From assembly GCA_964627535.1 (NCBI GenBank), contig CAZVJW010000012.1, positions 1-64,000 of the forward strand: a stretch of 64,000 bases of DNA, written 5' to 3'. The first letter of the stretch is position 1, and every line of letters begins with the position of its first letter. Made by a program: the position numbers and the translations under genes. This document shows positions 1-10,000 of the stretch, piece after piece. The notes beneath the pieces were generated by a model. The model saw nothing but the letters and a program-made list of their open reading frames with translations. It made no database searches and was not told the origin of the DNA. The DNA is from UBA1447 sp964627535 (lineage in GTDB: Bacteria > Bacillota > Clostridia > Oscillospirales > Acutalibacteraceae).

Positions 1-70
1 AGTATTACCGGCAGAGATTGGATTTTATCTATGTTTTAATCGTTAAATAGTATAATATACTATATATTAT

Positions 71-847
71 TCAGTTGATTGTGAAACCGCTTCTTTTAAT
101 CGCCTTTTCCAAAGGCATGTACAACACTACAGCACCTACTATTGAGAAAGTGCCGTTGATAATTGTCGCCGGCAGGCTTATTGCCGAGGCAATAAATGCG
201 GGTACCCACGCACTCCCCTGTAAAATTACAAAGTATAAAGCACCCAATAAAAATTCACCCGTAAGGTTAAAAAGTATACCGCAAACCGACGCAATAAGCG
301 CATACTGAAGCCTGAGCGAAAGCTTTTTGGCGAATATGGCAGCTGTGAGCAGCAAACCGCCAAGAACAAACGAAAATATATACAGCACCGGACTGATGGT
401 GAAGCTGTCTTCAAGACCTGAAAATTTAATTTCACTGCCTCGGCTATATGCAAGCAACATCATAAAACTGCCGAACGTCAGCAAAGCAACCGAAGAAAGA
501 AAAATCCATTTAACCGGTGATTTTGCGTTTTCTTTCTTGCCTCTCGACACAACAAACCCGACAACAAGACCGATTCCAAGCTTTAAAACCATTGTTTTAG
601 GTACATAGATGGTGTAGCCATGTGTTAAATCAAACAAGCCCATACCCAACGAACCCGCCACACCCCCGACAGTACCCGAAAAAAGCATAGCGGCAAGCAT
701 AACAAAAAGATTACCTAAATGGATAAAAGGATTACCGACCGGGGAAGGTACGGGAATCATAAAAAACAGCGCAACATAACAAATTGCGGCAAACAGAGCG
801 GTCAGTATAACATTAACAAGCGCCTTTTGCGGGTTATTTTTGCCCAT
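71..847 (-). CDS. ECF transporter substrate-binding S component
   Basis: 258-residue, very hydrophobic protein with about six predicted membrane helices. The N-terminal half, with the stretch FIHLGNLFVMLAAMLFSG followed by a glycine-rich GGVAGSLGMGLFD segment, is typical of energy-coupling factor S components of the ECF-ribofla_trS type. Such proteins bind a vitamin or other small nutrient in the membrane and dock on a shared EcfA/A'/T module, which is not encoded here, so this would be a stand-alone group II S component. The substrate cannot be read from the sequence. A sigma-A promoter lies 34 bp upstream, so the leader is too short for a riboswitch. The ribosome binding site is weak. Confidence 0.8.
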   Translation of the reverse strand: MGKNNPQKALVNVILTALFAAICYVALFFMIPVPSPVGNPFIHLGNLFVMLAAMLFSGTVGGVAGSLGMGLFDLTHGYTIYVPKTMVLKLGIGLVVGFVVSRGKKENAKSPVKWIFLSSVALLTFGSFMMLLAYSRGSEIKFSGLEDSFTISPVLYIFSFVLGGLLLTAAIFAKKLSLRLQYALIASVCGILFNLTGEFLLGALYFVILQGSAWVPAFIASAISLPATIINGTFSIVGAVVLYMPLEKAIKRSGFTIN

Positions 848-880
848 ATGGCCACACTTCTTTCATATAATAATCATATG

Positions 881-909
881 ATTGTATTTAATGAATATCT
901 TTTTCTCAA
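881..909 (-). promoter_or_regulatory. sigma-A promoter of the ECF S component
   Basis: On the minus strand TTGAGA is followed by a 17-bp spacer and TACAAT, 34 bp upstream of the ATG. The implied leader is only about 25-30 nt. Confidence 0.6.
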
Positions 910-1154
910 TAATAATTCCCGGAGCATTACCTTCGTTAAGGAATAGTATGATGTAATAGTACCGGTAACCCATCATGTGATTTATTCAGCGGATAGTGTT
1001 TATTATTTTAAGCGTGAAGTCTTTAATAGTCAATAGCTTTTTATATAAATGGCAATCTAATATTATTATGCATTAAAATGCAGATACATTTTTTATCAGC
1101 ACGCACTTGCTACTGCGGTAAAACCGCTGGCAGATAGCAATGAACAGCATCTTC

Positions 1155-1289
1155 ATACTAATTACTCATAAAAACCTAACTAAAAAATCCTCACAAGACC
1201 TCATAATACTATTCTGCATTAAAATGGCGAATAGTATAAATCAAAGCTTTTGCTTGATTTCATAGGAGTTTTTTAATCGGGATTAGTAT
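1155..1289 (+). repeat. MITE-like dispersed repeat, copy A
   Basis: 135-bp element bounded by perfect 8-bp inverted ends, ATACTAAT and ATTAGTAT. The end similarity continues imperfectly inward for about 25 bp (A-rich run then CCT). Inside is a perfect 9-bp stem, ATACTATTC paired with GAATAGTAT, and an ATCAA/TTGAT stem around AGCTTTTGC. It is homologous to copies at 21650-21783 and 30026-30161 (inverted relative to this one) and to a shorter copy at 60063-60146. It contains no open frame, as expected for a non-autonomous element. Confidence 0.75.
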
Positions 1290-1361
1290 TAAGACAGTGG
1301 ATTCAAAAGATAGATTTTGTCTATTTTTGAATGTAGATTAGTATAACTTACCGTAAAAAAC

Positions 1362-1387
1362 GGGGGTGCTCCGTTAAGAAGCACCCC
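1362..1387 (-). terminator. intrinsic terminator of the 3D-domain gene
   Basis: GGGGTGCT and AGCACCCC arms enclose a short loop. On the minus strand the hairpin is followed by CGTTTTTTA. It lies 25 bp after the stop of the gene ending at 1412. Confidence 0.8.
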
Positions 1388-1411
1388 ATCTATTTCTATT
1401 TCAATATAAAA

Positions 1412-2665
1412 CTAATCAAGCACATATATTCTGATTCCCCTGTGCCCGAACTGAATGCATTCATTTTCTGTGTTCATGTACATATCAATTGTGCAGCCGT
1501 TTGTACTGACAAAACCACCGGTATCCGCAGCGATGCAGTAACCGTAAATATATTTTCCGTCAAGCGATGCGACATATAGCCTTGTGCCATATGGAATAAC
1601 ATTCGGATCTACTGCAATATATCCTTCCATCGCAGGTCTACCTGTTGCGGTAATTCCTCCACCGGTATACGCCTTTGCTGTACCTTCAATGATTTTTGAA
1701 TATTGCGCCGGTACACCGTCAGCGTCAAGCTTCACATCTTCCGGCAGCGCTAAATCGGAAATGGGTGACAAGCCGGGCTGAAACTTAATTGCGGCAACTT
1801 TTACTTTTGTACCTATCAGCGTCACCTGTGGGACAGCTTCCCTGATTATTGTTTCAGATAAAACAGAGGCTTTTTCAAACACACCGTCAACATATCTGTC
1901 TTCATATACAACCGTTTTACTGCCGTTGGCACCGGTTTGAGAAAGCCTGGTTTCGCCGATATATATATCTTTTGCATTCCGGGTGGTATTTTCAAACTCT
2001 ATTGTTTCATTTTCAGTACGCTGCGAATAATCAATTCTAAAAACAGTTATTGACATGCCGCTGAAAAGCGCTGTGTCAAGCGTGCTGCTGACTTCATCGT
2101 TATTATCAAGCACAACTTGCGCTTTAACCAAAGCTTCACCAACCGTGCCGGGAGTCACCCGAATTACCGTAGCTTTTCCATCCGCAGTGACTGTTACATC
2201 AAATGCCCGGTCAAGTGTAATAGCCATTCCCTCATATACAGGTTCGTCGTATTTCGCACTGATGTAATCATCCGAATCCAAATTGATTGCATTGTTTGCC
2301 AAGGTGTATTCAACATTTTTGCAGGCAACAAGATTTTTTGCTTTCCCATTTTCAAAAACCGTTACATTACAAGCCCGGTAAATTGTGAGATTAGAGGCTG
2401 TTCCTTCAGAAAAGGCGGAGGTGTCAAGCAGATCATTTTCACCGAAAACAACCTTTGCCGATTCTAAAATTTCTGACGGTTCGCTTTTTCTTGTTGAAAC
2501 CATAATTGTCTTTTGTCCATCTTTAATGGCAACATTGTATGAAGAAGATGCTGAGGCCGCCATGGTTAAGGTTAGCGTAAAAATCAATACTATGAAAACT
2601 ATTGCCGCTATTTGCACTCTTTTAAATGACTTTTCGGCAAATCTCCGCTTGAGACTTTCTAACAT
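1412..2665 (-). CDS. YabE-like G5 and 3D domain cell-wall protein
   Basis: 417-residue exported protein. Residues 17-38 form a signal anchor. Residues 44-200 hold two or three ubiquitin-like DUF348 repeats, about 205-285 a G5 domain, and 328-416 a 3D domain with the three conserved aspartates at D353, D381 (in AADTGG) and D394 (in TIDMYM). This is the layout of Bacillus YabE and related Rpf/YocH-like proteins, whose 3D domain has an MltA-like fold and is thought to be a lytic transglycosylase acting on peptidoglycan. The start is supported by AAAAGGAG eight bases upstream. A strong sigma-A promoter and a triple TGTAAC repeat lie upstream. It appears to be transcribed alone. Confidence 0.88.
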   Translation of the reverse strand: MLESLKRRFAEKSFKRVQIAAIVFIVLIFTLTLTMAASASSSYNVAIKDGQKTIMVSTRKSEPSEILESAKVVFGENDLLDTSAFSEGTASNLTIYRACNVTVFENGKAKNLVACKNVEYTLANNAINLDSDDYISAKYDEPVYEGMAITLDRAFDVTVTADGKATVIRVTPGTVGEALVKAQVVLDNNDEVSSTLDTALFSGMSITVFRIDYSQRTENETIEFENTTRNAKDIYIGETRLSQTGANGSKTVVYEDRYVDGVFEKASVLSETIIREAVPQVTLIGTKVKVAAIKFQPGLSPISDLALPEDVKLDADGVPAQYSKIIEGTAKAYTGGGITATGRPAMEGYIAVDPNVIPYGTRLYVASLDGKYIYGYCIAADTGGFVSTNGCTIDMYMNTENECIQFGHRGIRIYVLD

Positions 2666-2749
2666 CGTTATGCTCCTTTTCGGATGCGCTGATTATGTTT
2701 TTGTTGTGATTTTTAATGCACACCCTTAGTTTAGCCTTCGACTTTCAAC

Positions 2750-2778
2750 ACTATACCCGCCATTTCCGAAAATGTCAA
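2750..2778 (-). promoter_or_regulatory. sigma-A promoter of the YabE-like gene
   Basis: On the minus strand TTGACA, a 17-bp spacer and TATAGT: close to consensus. It lies 85 bp upstream of the ATG. Confidence 0.75.
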
Positions 2779-2900
2779 ATCAGTTTAAAATCAGATTTTG
2801 TACAATTTCAACAACAGAATATGTTGTTTTGATACTTATTCGAACCGAATTTCGTCTTTTTGCCAATCGAAAAGCTGCAATTTTTGTAGAAACATGAAAA

Positions 2901-2930
2901 AGTTACAAATAGTTACAAATAGTTACAAAT
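2901..2930 (-). promoter_or_regulatory. triple TGTAAC direct repeat, WalR-box-like
   Basis: Three perfect tandem copies of the 10-mer AGTTACAAAT. On the minus strand this reads TGTAAC-N4-TGTAAC-N4-TGTAAC. It sits about 120 bp upstream of the -35 box of a muralytic gene. The WalR consensus is TGTWAH-N5-TGTWAH, so the half sites fit but the period is 10 rather than 11 bp. A role for WalR is an inference. Confidence 0.4.
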
Positions 2931-2961
2931 TAGGTTTTTTTGATCATTTAGAACCTGTAAC

Positions 2962-2995
2962 AATAAAACCCGCAGCCGAAGCCGCGGGTTTTATT
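2962..2995 (-). terminator. intrinsic terminator after rpsI
   Basis: AATAAAACCCGC pairs with GCGGGTTTTATT around a GC-rich centre. On the minus strand the run of T follows the stem. It is 65 bp past the rpsI stop and closes the rplM-rpsI operon. Confidence 0.75.
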
Positions 2996-3061
2996 AATAG
3001 ATAGTTACTTTGTTAAATCTAACATCCAGTAACCGGATATACAGAATCTTGATGAATGAAA

Positions 3062-3460
3062 TTATCTCTTTGAGAACTGCGGAGCGCGACGGGCACCCTT
3101 CAAGCCGTACTTCTTTCTTTCTTTCATTCTCGGGTCTCTTGTTAAGAAACCAGCCTTTTTGAGAACCGGGCGAAGTTCAGCGTCAAATAACAGGAGCGCA
3201 CGGGAAATGCCATGGCGGATAGCGCCCGCCTGGCCGGTAACACCGCCGCCGTTAACACGGCAGACAATATCAAACTTTTCTTTGGAGCCTGTTAAAACGA
3301 GAGGCTGGCGCACGATGAGTTTAAGGGTTTCAAGACCAAAGTAATCGTCAATATCTCTGTCATTTATTGTGATATTGCCGGTCCCCGGGTAAACACGAAC
3401 TCTCGCAATAGACTCTTTCCTGCGGCCTGTACCGTAAAAGTATGGATTATTATCGTACAT
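3062..3460 (-). CDS. rpsI: 30S ribosomal protein S9
   Basis: 132 residues, the normal length. It begins with the GTGRRKESIARVRVYPG region and ends in the conserved KKYGLKGARRAPQFSKR tail, whose terminal SKR reaches the P-site tRNA in the 30S subunit. It lies 19 bp downstream of rplM, the usual bacterial rplM-rpsI pair, and both should come from the promoter at 4014-4042. A GGGAGG site precedes the ATG. Nothing unusual was seen. Confidence 0.97.
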   Translation of the reverse strand: MYDNNPYFYGTGRRKESIARVRVYPGTGNITINDRDIDDYFGLETLKLIVRQPLVLTGSKEKFDIVCRVNGGGVTGQAGAIRHGISRALLLFDAELRPVLKKAGFLTRDPRMKERKKYGLKGARRAPQFSKR

Positions 3461-3479
3461 TATTCATTGCCTCCCTTCT

Positions 3480-3908
3480 TTAAAATGCCCATTCTTCAGG
3501 CTTTTGTGATTCATTCTTATGATCGGTACCCCTGTAGACACGAAGCCTGGTAAGCGCCTTGCGGCCGATAACAGTATCCGGCAACATGCCCTTAACAGCA
3601 TGTGTAACAACGAATTCCGGTTTTGTTTTCATTAATTTCCCACACTTGACTTCTTTGAGATTGCCGATATAGCCGCTGTGATGATAATAAATCTTTTGTT
3701 CAAGTTTGTTGCCTGTGAGAACAACTTTTTCAGCATTAACGATGATGACATGATCCCCGCAATCCGCATGCGGAACGAAAATCGGCTTATGCTTGCCGCG
3801 AAGAAGCACAGCAGCCTGAACGGCAACACGACCGAGCGGCTTGCCGGCGGCGTCAAGCAAATACCACTTGCGGGTTATACTTTCCGCTGTTGGCATATAG
3901 GTTGACAT
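3480..3908 (-). CDS. rplM: 50S ribosomal protein L13
   Basis: 142 residues, full length for bacterial L13. Typical segments are RKWYLLDAAGKPLGRVA near the N-terminus, the HADCGDHVIIVNAEKVVLTG core, and the YHHSGYIGNLKE and GMLPDTVIGRKALTRLRVY regions. It binds 23S rRNA early in assembly of the large subunit. It is the first gene of the rplM-rpsI operon. Its promoter is 105 bp upstream, leaving an untranslated leader long enough for autogenous control, although no fold could be assigned by eye. Confidence 0.97.
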   Translation of the reverse strand: MSTYMPTAESITRKWYLLDAAGKPLGRVAVQAAVLLRGKHKPIFVPHADCGDHVIIVNAEKVVLTGNKLEQKIYYHHSGYIGNLKEVKCGKLMKTKPEFVVTHAVKGMLPDTVIGRKALTRLRVYRGTDHKNESQKPEEWAF

Positions 3909-4013
3909 ATAATTACCTCCGATAAATTTTTCATACCAAGTATTCGATAGAAATCAACCGGTTTTTTTAACAAAACATCGTTTTCCCAATCTTTCTCGGT
4001 ATTGTGCCTGCCT

Positions 4014-4042
4014 ATACTAACACAAGGCATTGCCACTGTCAA
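4014..4042 (-). promoter_or_regulatory. sigma-A promoter of rplM-rpsI
   Basis: On the minus strand TTGACA, exactly 17 bp, then TAGTAT. The transcript would carry a leader of about 100 nt before rplM, the position of the L13 leader in other Firmicutes. I could not confirm that RNA family by eye. Confidence 0.75.
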
Positions 4043-4189
4043 GCGTTTTCTTAACTTTTTTAATTTATATGGCTTAATCTCCGTTTTTCTCGCTTTTTTG
4101 CGCATATTCGAGCTAATACTCAACAACGAATAACGATATTATTTGGAATTTTACGGTTATATCAATCAAGGCGGTACGGAAACCGTCTC

Positions 4190-5323
4190 CTACTTTGCAA
4201 ACTTCCCGACTAAGCCCTTTATCATACCGAGTTTTTCGGGTATATCGATGTTTTGCGGGCAGTGCGGTGCACATGTACCGCATGATATGCAATACTCCGC
4301 CCTTTCACCATCGAGAGTATCATTATACATTCGGACAAAGCCCTCTTTGTTTTTGCTCATCACATAGCTGTTATATAATTCGAACATACCGGGAATGTTC
4401 ACCCCGGAAGGGCAATCCATACAATAACGGCAGGATGTGCAGGGAATCAAATCCTTTAAATTATAAGCTTCTGCAGCCTTTTCGATTATCGCAATCTCAT
4501 CCTTTGAAAGCGGTTCAAAGTTTGTCATTGTATTGATATTATCTTCAAGCTGCTCCATATTTGACATTCCGCTTAAAACGGTAATAATATTCGGCAGACT
4601 TGCAGCATATCTTATGGCCCATGATGCAATACTTTTCTCCGGTCTGGCGGCTTTTAAAATCTCGCAGGCTTTTTCTCCCGGATTTGCAAGAGCACCGCCG
4701 CGAACAGGTTCCATAACGATGCAGGGAATATTGTTTTGCTGAAGGATTTCATATTGCTTTTTCGCATTTTGGTTTTTCCAATCCACATAATTAATTTGGA
4801 GCTGAACAAAATCCCAGTCATATTTACCGACAATCTCTTTTAAAATCGCCGGCGAATCATGAAAAGAGAAACCTATGTTCTTGATTTTGCCCTGTGCTTT
4901 CATCTTGGCAATAAACTCATATGCGCCAAATTCAACGCTCTTTTTGAAATTATTCGCATCTAAAGCATGCAGCATATAAAAATCAAAATAATCGGTTTTC
5001 AGCTTTTCAAGCTGATCGTTGAAAATTTCTTCAATATCATTTTTTACGGTAACGCTCCACATCGGCAGCTTTGTCGCAAGATAATAACTTTCGCGGGGAT
5101 ATTTGCTTAAAGCCCTGCCCAAAAACACTTGTGATTGACCGTTATGGTAACCATGCGCAGTATCAATATAATTAATGCCGTTTGCAAGGGCATAATCAAC
5201 AATTTCCTGCGCTTTTTCATCGTCAATTGCCGCATCGTCTCCGCCGGTTATAGGCAGCCTCATGCATCCAAGCCCCAAAACCGATATAGGTATAACGCTG
5301 TTTTTAAATACTTTTTTATACAA
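4190..5323 (-). CDS. aldo/keto reductase with C-terminal 4Fe-4S ferredoxin domain
   Basis: 377 residues. Residues 1-280 form an AKR barrel with the catalytic tetrad visible as D54 and Y59 (IDTAHGYH), K85 (LATKLP) and H119 (FYMLHALD). The C-terminal hundred residues carry two cysteine clusters, CTSCRYCMDCP and CISCGTCAPHCP, as in ferredoxin domains binding two 4Fe-4S clusters. This fusion is common in anaerobes. It likely reduces an aldehyde or ketone with electrons from NAD(P)H or ferredoxin; the substrate is unknown. It starts 12 bp after the P-loop kinase gene and appears to be last in the purL operon. Confidence 0.9.
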   Translation of the reverse strand: MYKKVFKNSVIPISVLGLGCMRLPITGGDDAAIDDEKAQEIVDYALANGINYIDTAHGYHNGQSQVFLGRALSKYPRESYYLATKLPMWSVTVKNDIEEIFNDQLEKLKTDYFDFYMLHALDANNFKKSVEFGAYEFIAKMKAQGKIKNIGFSFHDSPAILKEIVGKYDWDFVQLQINYVDWKNQNAKKQYEILQQNNIPCIVMEPVRGGALANPGEKACEILKAARPEKSIASWAIRYAASLPNIITVLSGMSNMEQLEDNINTMTNFEPLSKDEIAIIEKAAEAYNLKDLIPCTSCRYCMDCPSGVNIPGMFELYNSYVMSKNKEGFVRMYNDTLDGERAEYCISCGTCAPHCPQNIDIPEKLGMIKGLVGKFAK

Positions 5324-5335
5324 AGCTTTCCCTCC

Positions 5336-5815
5336 TCAATTACTCACAAGAAAATCATATTCATTTTGCAAAGGCTCTTCAAATTTCACATCAAGATTCA
5401 TTAATAAATCTCTGTTGATTATATATTCCCGGTTCAATGACCGCGCTGATTGTTCATTGCGCTTCTCAAGCCTTTCAAAGCGAATTTCATCGGGGATCCT
5501 GAAGTAATAGGTTGCTGTTTCAATGCCCTTGGCGGCAAAATATTCTTTTGCGGATTTTCTTGAGGTTTTCGTCCAAAATCCGGAATCCAAAACAGCATCA
5601 ATACCCATTTCTGTAAGCTGAACAGCCTGTTCGAAAAGAAAACTTAAGCAGCGCCGTTCGGTTTCGCTGTGCTTGCCACCAAGACAGCCCGAAAAAAGCT
5701 TCAGCATCATGTCATCGCAAGATAAAATCATCATCTGCTTTCGTTTCTTCTTATCCAATGCCCATGAGGTTTTTCCGCTCGCGATTTTACCGACAAGAAT
5801 GTAAACCTTAGCCAT
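5336..5815 (-). CDS. small P-loop kinase (AAA_33/zeta-like)
   Basis: 159 residues when started at the ATG at 5815, which has AGAGG upstream; a longer frame to 5842 has no such site. The P-loop GKIASGKT spans residues 9-16. A DD pair follows the second strand (ILSCDD), and a later LDSGFW segment and an arginine-rich lid helix complete the pattern of AAA_33 nucleoside/chloramphenicol-kinase-like and zeta-toxin-like proteins. It presumably phosphorylates a small molecule; no antitoxin gene is nearby, so a toxin role is unlikely. It lies between apgM and the aldo/keto reductase with short gaps. Confidence 0.75.
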   Translation of the reverse strand: MAKVYILVGKIASGKTSWALDKKKRKQMMILSCDDMMLKLFSGCLGGKHSETERRCLSFLFEQAVQLTEMGIDAVLDSGFWTKTSRKSAKEYFAAKGIETATYYFRIPDEIRFERLEKRNEQSARSLNREYIINRDLLMNLDVKFEEPLQNEYDFLVSN

Positions 5816-5853
5816 AAGAAACCTCTTTTCCGGTTTTATCATTTATACATAAA

Positions 5854-7065
5854 TTAAAAATTAATAAACTTTTGCATCATTCCCGGTCCAAAGCCCTCAT
5901 AATTACCTGTTGTTTTTGCGGTTTCTTCATTTATTGAAACGATACCGCTGTAAAGTTCTTTTCCTTTACGATAAATCATATAAGGGACAGGGTCCGGAGC
6001 ATGGGTTTTGGTAACTATAGGAGTGGGATGATCCGGTAAAATCATGATCTTAAAATCATTGCATGTATATAAATATTCGAGCAATACGGTCAATATCTGT
6101 TCGTCAATTAATTCAATCGAACGCACCTTTTTTTCCGGTTCATTCCTGTGACCGCATTCGTCTGGAGCTTCAACATGAATATAAACAAGGTCCTGCCCTT
6201 TACGCCATTCATTAACAGCGGCTTGCGCTTTGCCTTTGAAATTTGTATCAAGGTAGCCTGTCGCGCCCTCAACATCGGGTGTGTTCATCCCGGCGCATAT
6301 GCCGATGCCCTTCAAGAGGTCGACTGCAGAAATAATGCTGCCCTTTAACCCGTAAGTTTTTTCGAAGGATGGCAGAGATGGCTTTTTGCCCTCACCCCAA
6401 AGCCAAATTGAATTCGCGGGAAGTTTTCCTGCCGCTTGCCTTGCTTTATTGACGGGGTGATCTTGAAGAAAATCAAAACTCTCACGCATCATCTTTATTA
6501 ACGGCACAGCGTGTTCGCTTGTTGAAAGATATTCCCCTATCTTTCTGCCGGAAATATCATGCGGAGCCGTCATATTGCCCAGATCCGTTGTTCCCAAATG
6601 CCAGATAAGGCAATGGCGGTAACTGACTCCGCTGTAAAACCTGAACGCATCGCTGCCGAAATGTTCCTGAACACTTTTTATTATTTCGGTGGCTTCTATG
6701 CTTGAAATATCTCCTGCTGAATAATCAAGCATCGTTTTTTCGTTGTAAACGGCTTCATCGGTAAGTGTTACCAGGTTGCAGCGCAATGCGATATCCGTAT
6801 CGGACATTCTGACGCCCATACTTACCGCTTCAAGAGGCGACCGTCCTGTATAGTATACTTTGGGGTCATAACCCAAAACGCTCAGATTGGCAATATCGCT
6901 TGCGGGTTTAAGACCTTCGGCTACGGTTTTAACCATACCGACTTCTCCGCGACGGGCAAGTGAATCAAAAAGCGGCTTCTTTGCGACCATCATAGGTGTC
7001 TTTCCGTCAAGCGCCGGAACAGGATAATCCGCCATTCCGTCGTATAATACTATCGCGTACTTCAT
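5854..7065 (-). CDS. apgM: 2,3-bisphosphoglycerate-independent phosphoglycerate mutase, archaeal type
   Basis: 403 residues. It opens with MKYAIVLYDGMADYP, in which an aspartate of the metal centre is found, followed by the ASDIANLSVLGYDP and GRSPLEAVSMGV blocks. The ILPDHPTPI segment near the C-terminus supplies further metal ligands of the alkaline-phosphatase fold. Family members interconvert 3- and 2-phosphoglycerate in glycolysis and gluconeogenesis. It lies 25 bp downstream of purL and is likely co-transcribed, with an RBS GGCAGGAG before the ATG. Confidence 0.92.
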   Translation of the reverse strand: MKYAIVLYDGMADYPVPALDGKTPMMVAKKPLFDSLARRGEVGMVKTVAEGLKPASDIANLSVLGYDPKVYYTGRSPLEAVSMGVRMSDTDIALRCNLVTLTDEAVYNEKTMLDYSAGDISSIEATEIIKSVQEHFGSDAFRFYSGVSYRHCLIWHLGTTDLGNMTAPHDISGRKIGEYLSTSEHAVPLIKMMRESFDFLQDHPVNKARQAAGKLPANSIWLWGEGKKPSLPSFEKTYGLKGSIISAVDLLKGIGICAGMNTPDVEGATGYLDTNFKGKAQAAVNEWRKGQDLVYIHVEAPDECGHRNEPEKKVRSIELIDEQILTVLLEYLYTCNDFKIMILPDHPTPIVTKTHAPDPVPYMIYRKGKELYSGIVSINEETAKTTGNYEGFGPGMMQKFINF

Positions 7066-7090
7066 TTTATCTCCTGCCTATAATTATCAA

Positions 7091-10000
7091 TTATTTAAAA
7101 TATAAAACTCCGGATTCAAATATCTTTTGGTCTTTATTAAAGGGAACATTTTTATAAAGGTTTTCACCTTTGCGTTCACTGTGTGCCATCTTTCCGAAAA
7201 CTCTGCCATCGGGACTTGTGATGCCCTCAACCGCGCAAACCGAACCGTTTGGATTAAAAGGTGTTTCGGCGCAAGGAAGCCCTGAAAGATCGACATACTG
7301 CGTCGCAATTTGGCCGTTTGCGGCAAGTTGCATCAAAGTGCTTTCATCGGCCGAGAATCTGCCTTCTCCATGGGAGATCGGAACCGCATGGATATCTTCG
7401 GCGTTTACAAGGCTTAACCAGGGCGATAAAACACTTGTTACCCTTGTATAAGCCATTTGCGAAACATGGCGCCCTAAACTGTTAAAGGTTAGTGTCGGGA
7501 AGGACGGTTCAATATCAATGATTTCCCCGAAAGGAACAAGACCGGTTTTTATAAGAGCCTGAAAGCCGTTGCAGATGCCGAGCATCAGCCCGTCCCGTTT
7601 TTCCAGAAGCTCGGTTACCGCTTCGCGAACCCTTTCGTTTCTTAGTGTTGTGGCAATAAACTTGCCCGATCCGTCCGGTTCGTCACCGCCGCTGAATCCG
7701 CCGGGAATCATAATTATCTGCGAGCTTTTTATTAACTTTACAAACGCCGCAATGCTCTCATCAATATCCTGCGGCGTAAGGTTTTTGACGATCAAAATCT
7801 CCGGCTTCGCGCCCGCTTTTTCAAAGGCCCTCGCAGAATCAACTTCGCAGTTTGTACCGGGAAACACCGGTATTACTACGCCCGGTTTCGCAATTTTTAC
7901 TGTTGGAGCTTTGCCGTAAGGTTGAGTATATATAGGAACATTAAAGTGTATTCCCGGCGTCTTTGCCTTTGTTGGAAACACATTTTCCAGTGTACCGCTC
8001 CATGAATCCGCAAGTTCCTCCCAAGGGATTATCTCGCCGTCAATTTTAAAGAAGCGATTATCCGTTGTTCTTCCCAACTCGATAATATCAAGCCCGGTTA
8101 AATCTGCGTCGTCTGTAATTTCAGCTGCAAACGAACCGCAAAGCGGAGCAAAAAGAGTTCTGCTTTCAAGGCTGCCGGCAAAATCAAAACCTATTGCATT
8201 ACCGAAAGCCATACGGCAAACTGCGGCAGCGGCTCCACCCTCACGAACAACAGAAGCAGCAAGAATATTTCTGTTTTGAACCATCGCGCAAATCTTTGAA
8301 AAAAGAGCCTTCGCGCCTTTCCATTCCGGCAGCAGCGTTTCATTGTTTATGGGCAATTGAATCAGAACTACCCTTGAACCAGCTTTTTTGAACGCCGCGG
8401 AACCGGTCAAGCTTGCCTTGGTCATTGAAACAGCAAAACAAACAAGGGTTGGCGGAACATCCAACTCGTTAAACGTACCGGACATGCTGTCCTTTCCGCC
8501 AATTGCCGGAACGCCGAAATTGAGCTGAGCTGTCAACGCTCCAAGCAACGCTGAAGCCGGCTTTCCCCATCGCTCCGGCACATCCCGCAAACGCTCGAAA
8601 TATTCCTGCAAAGTTAACCGGCTTTTTAATGGATCGGCACCGATAGCGGCAAGTTTCGCCAAGGCTTCGGTAACCGCATATACAGCCCCATGAAATGGGC
8701 TCCACCGGCTCATGCCCGGTATAAATCCAAAACTCATAGCGGTTGCCGTGTCCGTTTCGCCTTTTTCCAGCGGAATTTTTGCGCACATGGCATCTTCGGG
8801 TGTCATCTGCGTTTTGCCGGCAAAAGGCATCAGAACGCTGCCGGCGCCGATGCTGGCATCAAAACGCTCCGCCAAACCTTTTTGCGAACAAACTTCGAGA
8901 CGCCCTAAATTCGCCTTTAACGCCTCTGCTTTTTTCATTGCACTAAGTTTTTCGGGGACAGCGTTTCTATAGCTGTATTCGGCGTTGACGGCCGTTATTT
9001 TAGCATTTGCCTGCTGAGTAACGCCGTTTGTATCTAAAAACTCACGGCTGATATCAACAATCATATCCCCGCCCCAACGCATCACAAGCCGGGGGCTTTC
9101 CGTAACCTCCGCGACAACAACGGCCTCAAGGTTTTCATCCTGTGCAAACCCGGTAAATTTATCAACATCTTTTTTATCTATAACAACAGCCATACGCTCC
9201 TGAGATTCCGAAATCGCAAGTTCGGTTCCGCCGAGTCCTTCATACTTTTTCAGCACCGAGTCAAGTTTTATATCAAGACCGTCTGCGAGTTCGCCGATTG
9301 CAACGCTAACACCGCCTGCGCCGAAATCATTGCAGCGTTTTATCATGTGTGCGACATCCGCATTTCTGAAAAGCCTTTGAAGCTTGCGCTCTGTCGGCGG
9401 ATTTCCTTTTTGAACCTCTGCGCCGCATGTTTCAATCGAAGCCGTATCATGAGCTTTTGAGGAACCTGTTGCACCGCCGCATCCGTCTCTTCCGGTTCTG
9501 CCGCCGAGAAGCACGATCAAATCACCGGCAACCGGAACATCCCTGCGGACATTGTTCTTTGGAGAAGCACCGATAACCGCGCCTATTTCCATACGCTTAG
9601 CAACATAACCGTCATCATAAAGCTCCGTAACCTGCCCGGTGGCAAGCCCTATCTGGTTACCATAGGATGAATAACCCTGAGCCGCACCGACCGTGATTTT
9701 TTTCTGCGGGAGTTTGCCTTGAAGCGTTTTTTCGAAAGGCGTGTTCGGATTGCCGCTGCCGGTGACACGCATAGCCTGATATACATATGCCCTGCCGGAA
9801 AGCGGATCCCTTATCGCTCCGCCTAAACAAGTAGCCGCACCGCCGAAAGGTTCAATTTCCGTCGGATGATTGTGTGTTTCGTTTTTAAACTGAATGAGCC
9901 ATTTCTGAATTTCCCCATCAACATCAACATCCGCTTCAATCGAGCAGGCATTAATCTCATCGCTTTCATCCAAATCATTTGCCTTTCCTTGCATCTTGAG

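Larger units (their letters stand above)
910..1411. other. gene-free stretch with a MITE-like repeat
   Basis: About 500 bp between two minus-strand genes. It holds the MITE-like repeat at 1155-1289 and the terminator of the 3D-domain gene at 1362-1387. At 1050-1090 there is a sequence resembling the inner part of the same repeat. No convincing coding sequence or known riboswitch was seen. Confidence 0.6.

Noticed and set aside
910..1154. Possible riboswitch upstream of the ECF S component.
   Set aside because: A good promoter at 881-909 leaves only about 30 nt of leader, and no known aptamer motif was seen further upstream.
3909..4010. L13 leader RNA element.
   Set aside because: The position is right, but I could not establish the conserved fold by eye; it is mentioned only under the promoter entry.
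5336..5815. Zeta-type toxin.
   Set aside because: No epsilon-like antitoxin is adjacent; the gene sits in a metabolic operon, so a small-molecule kinase is more likely.
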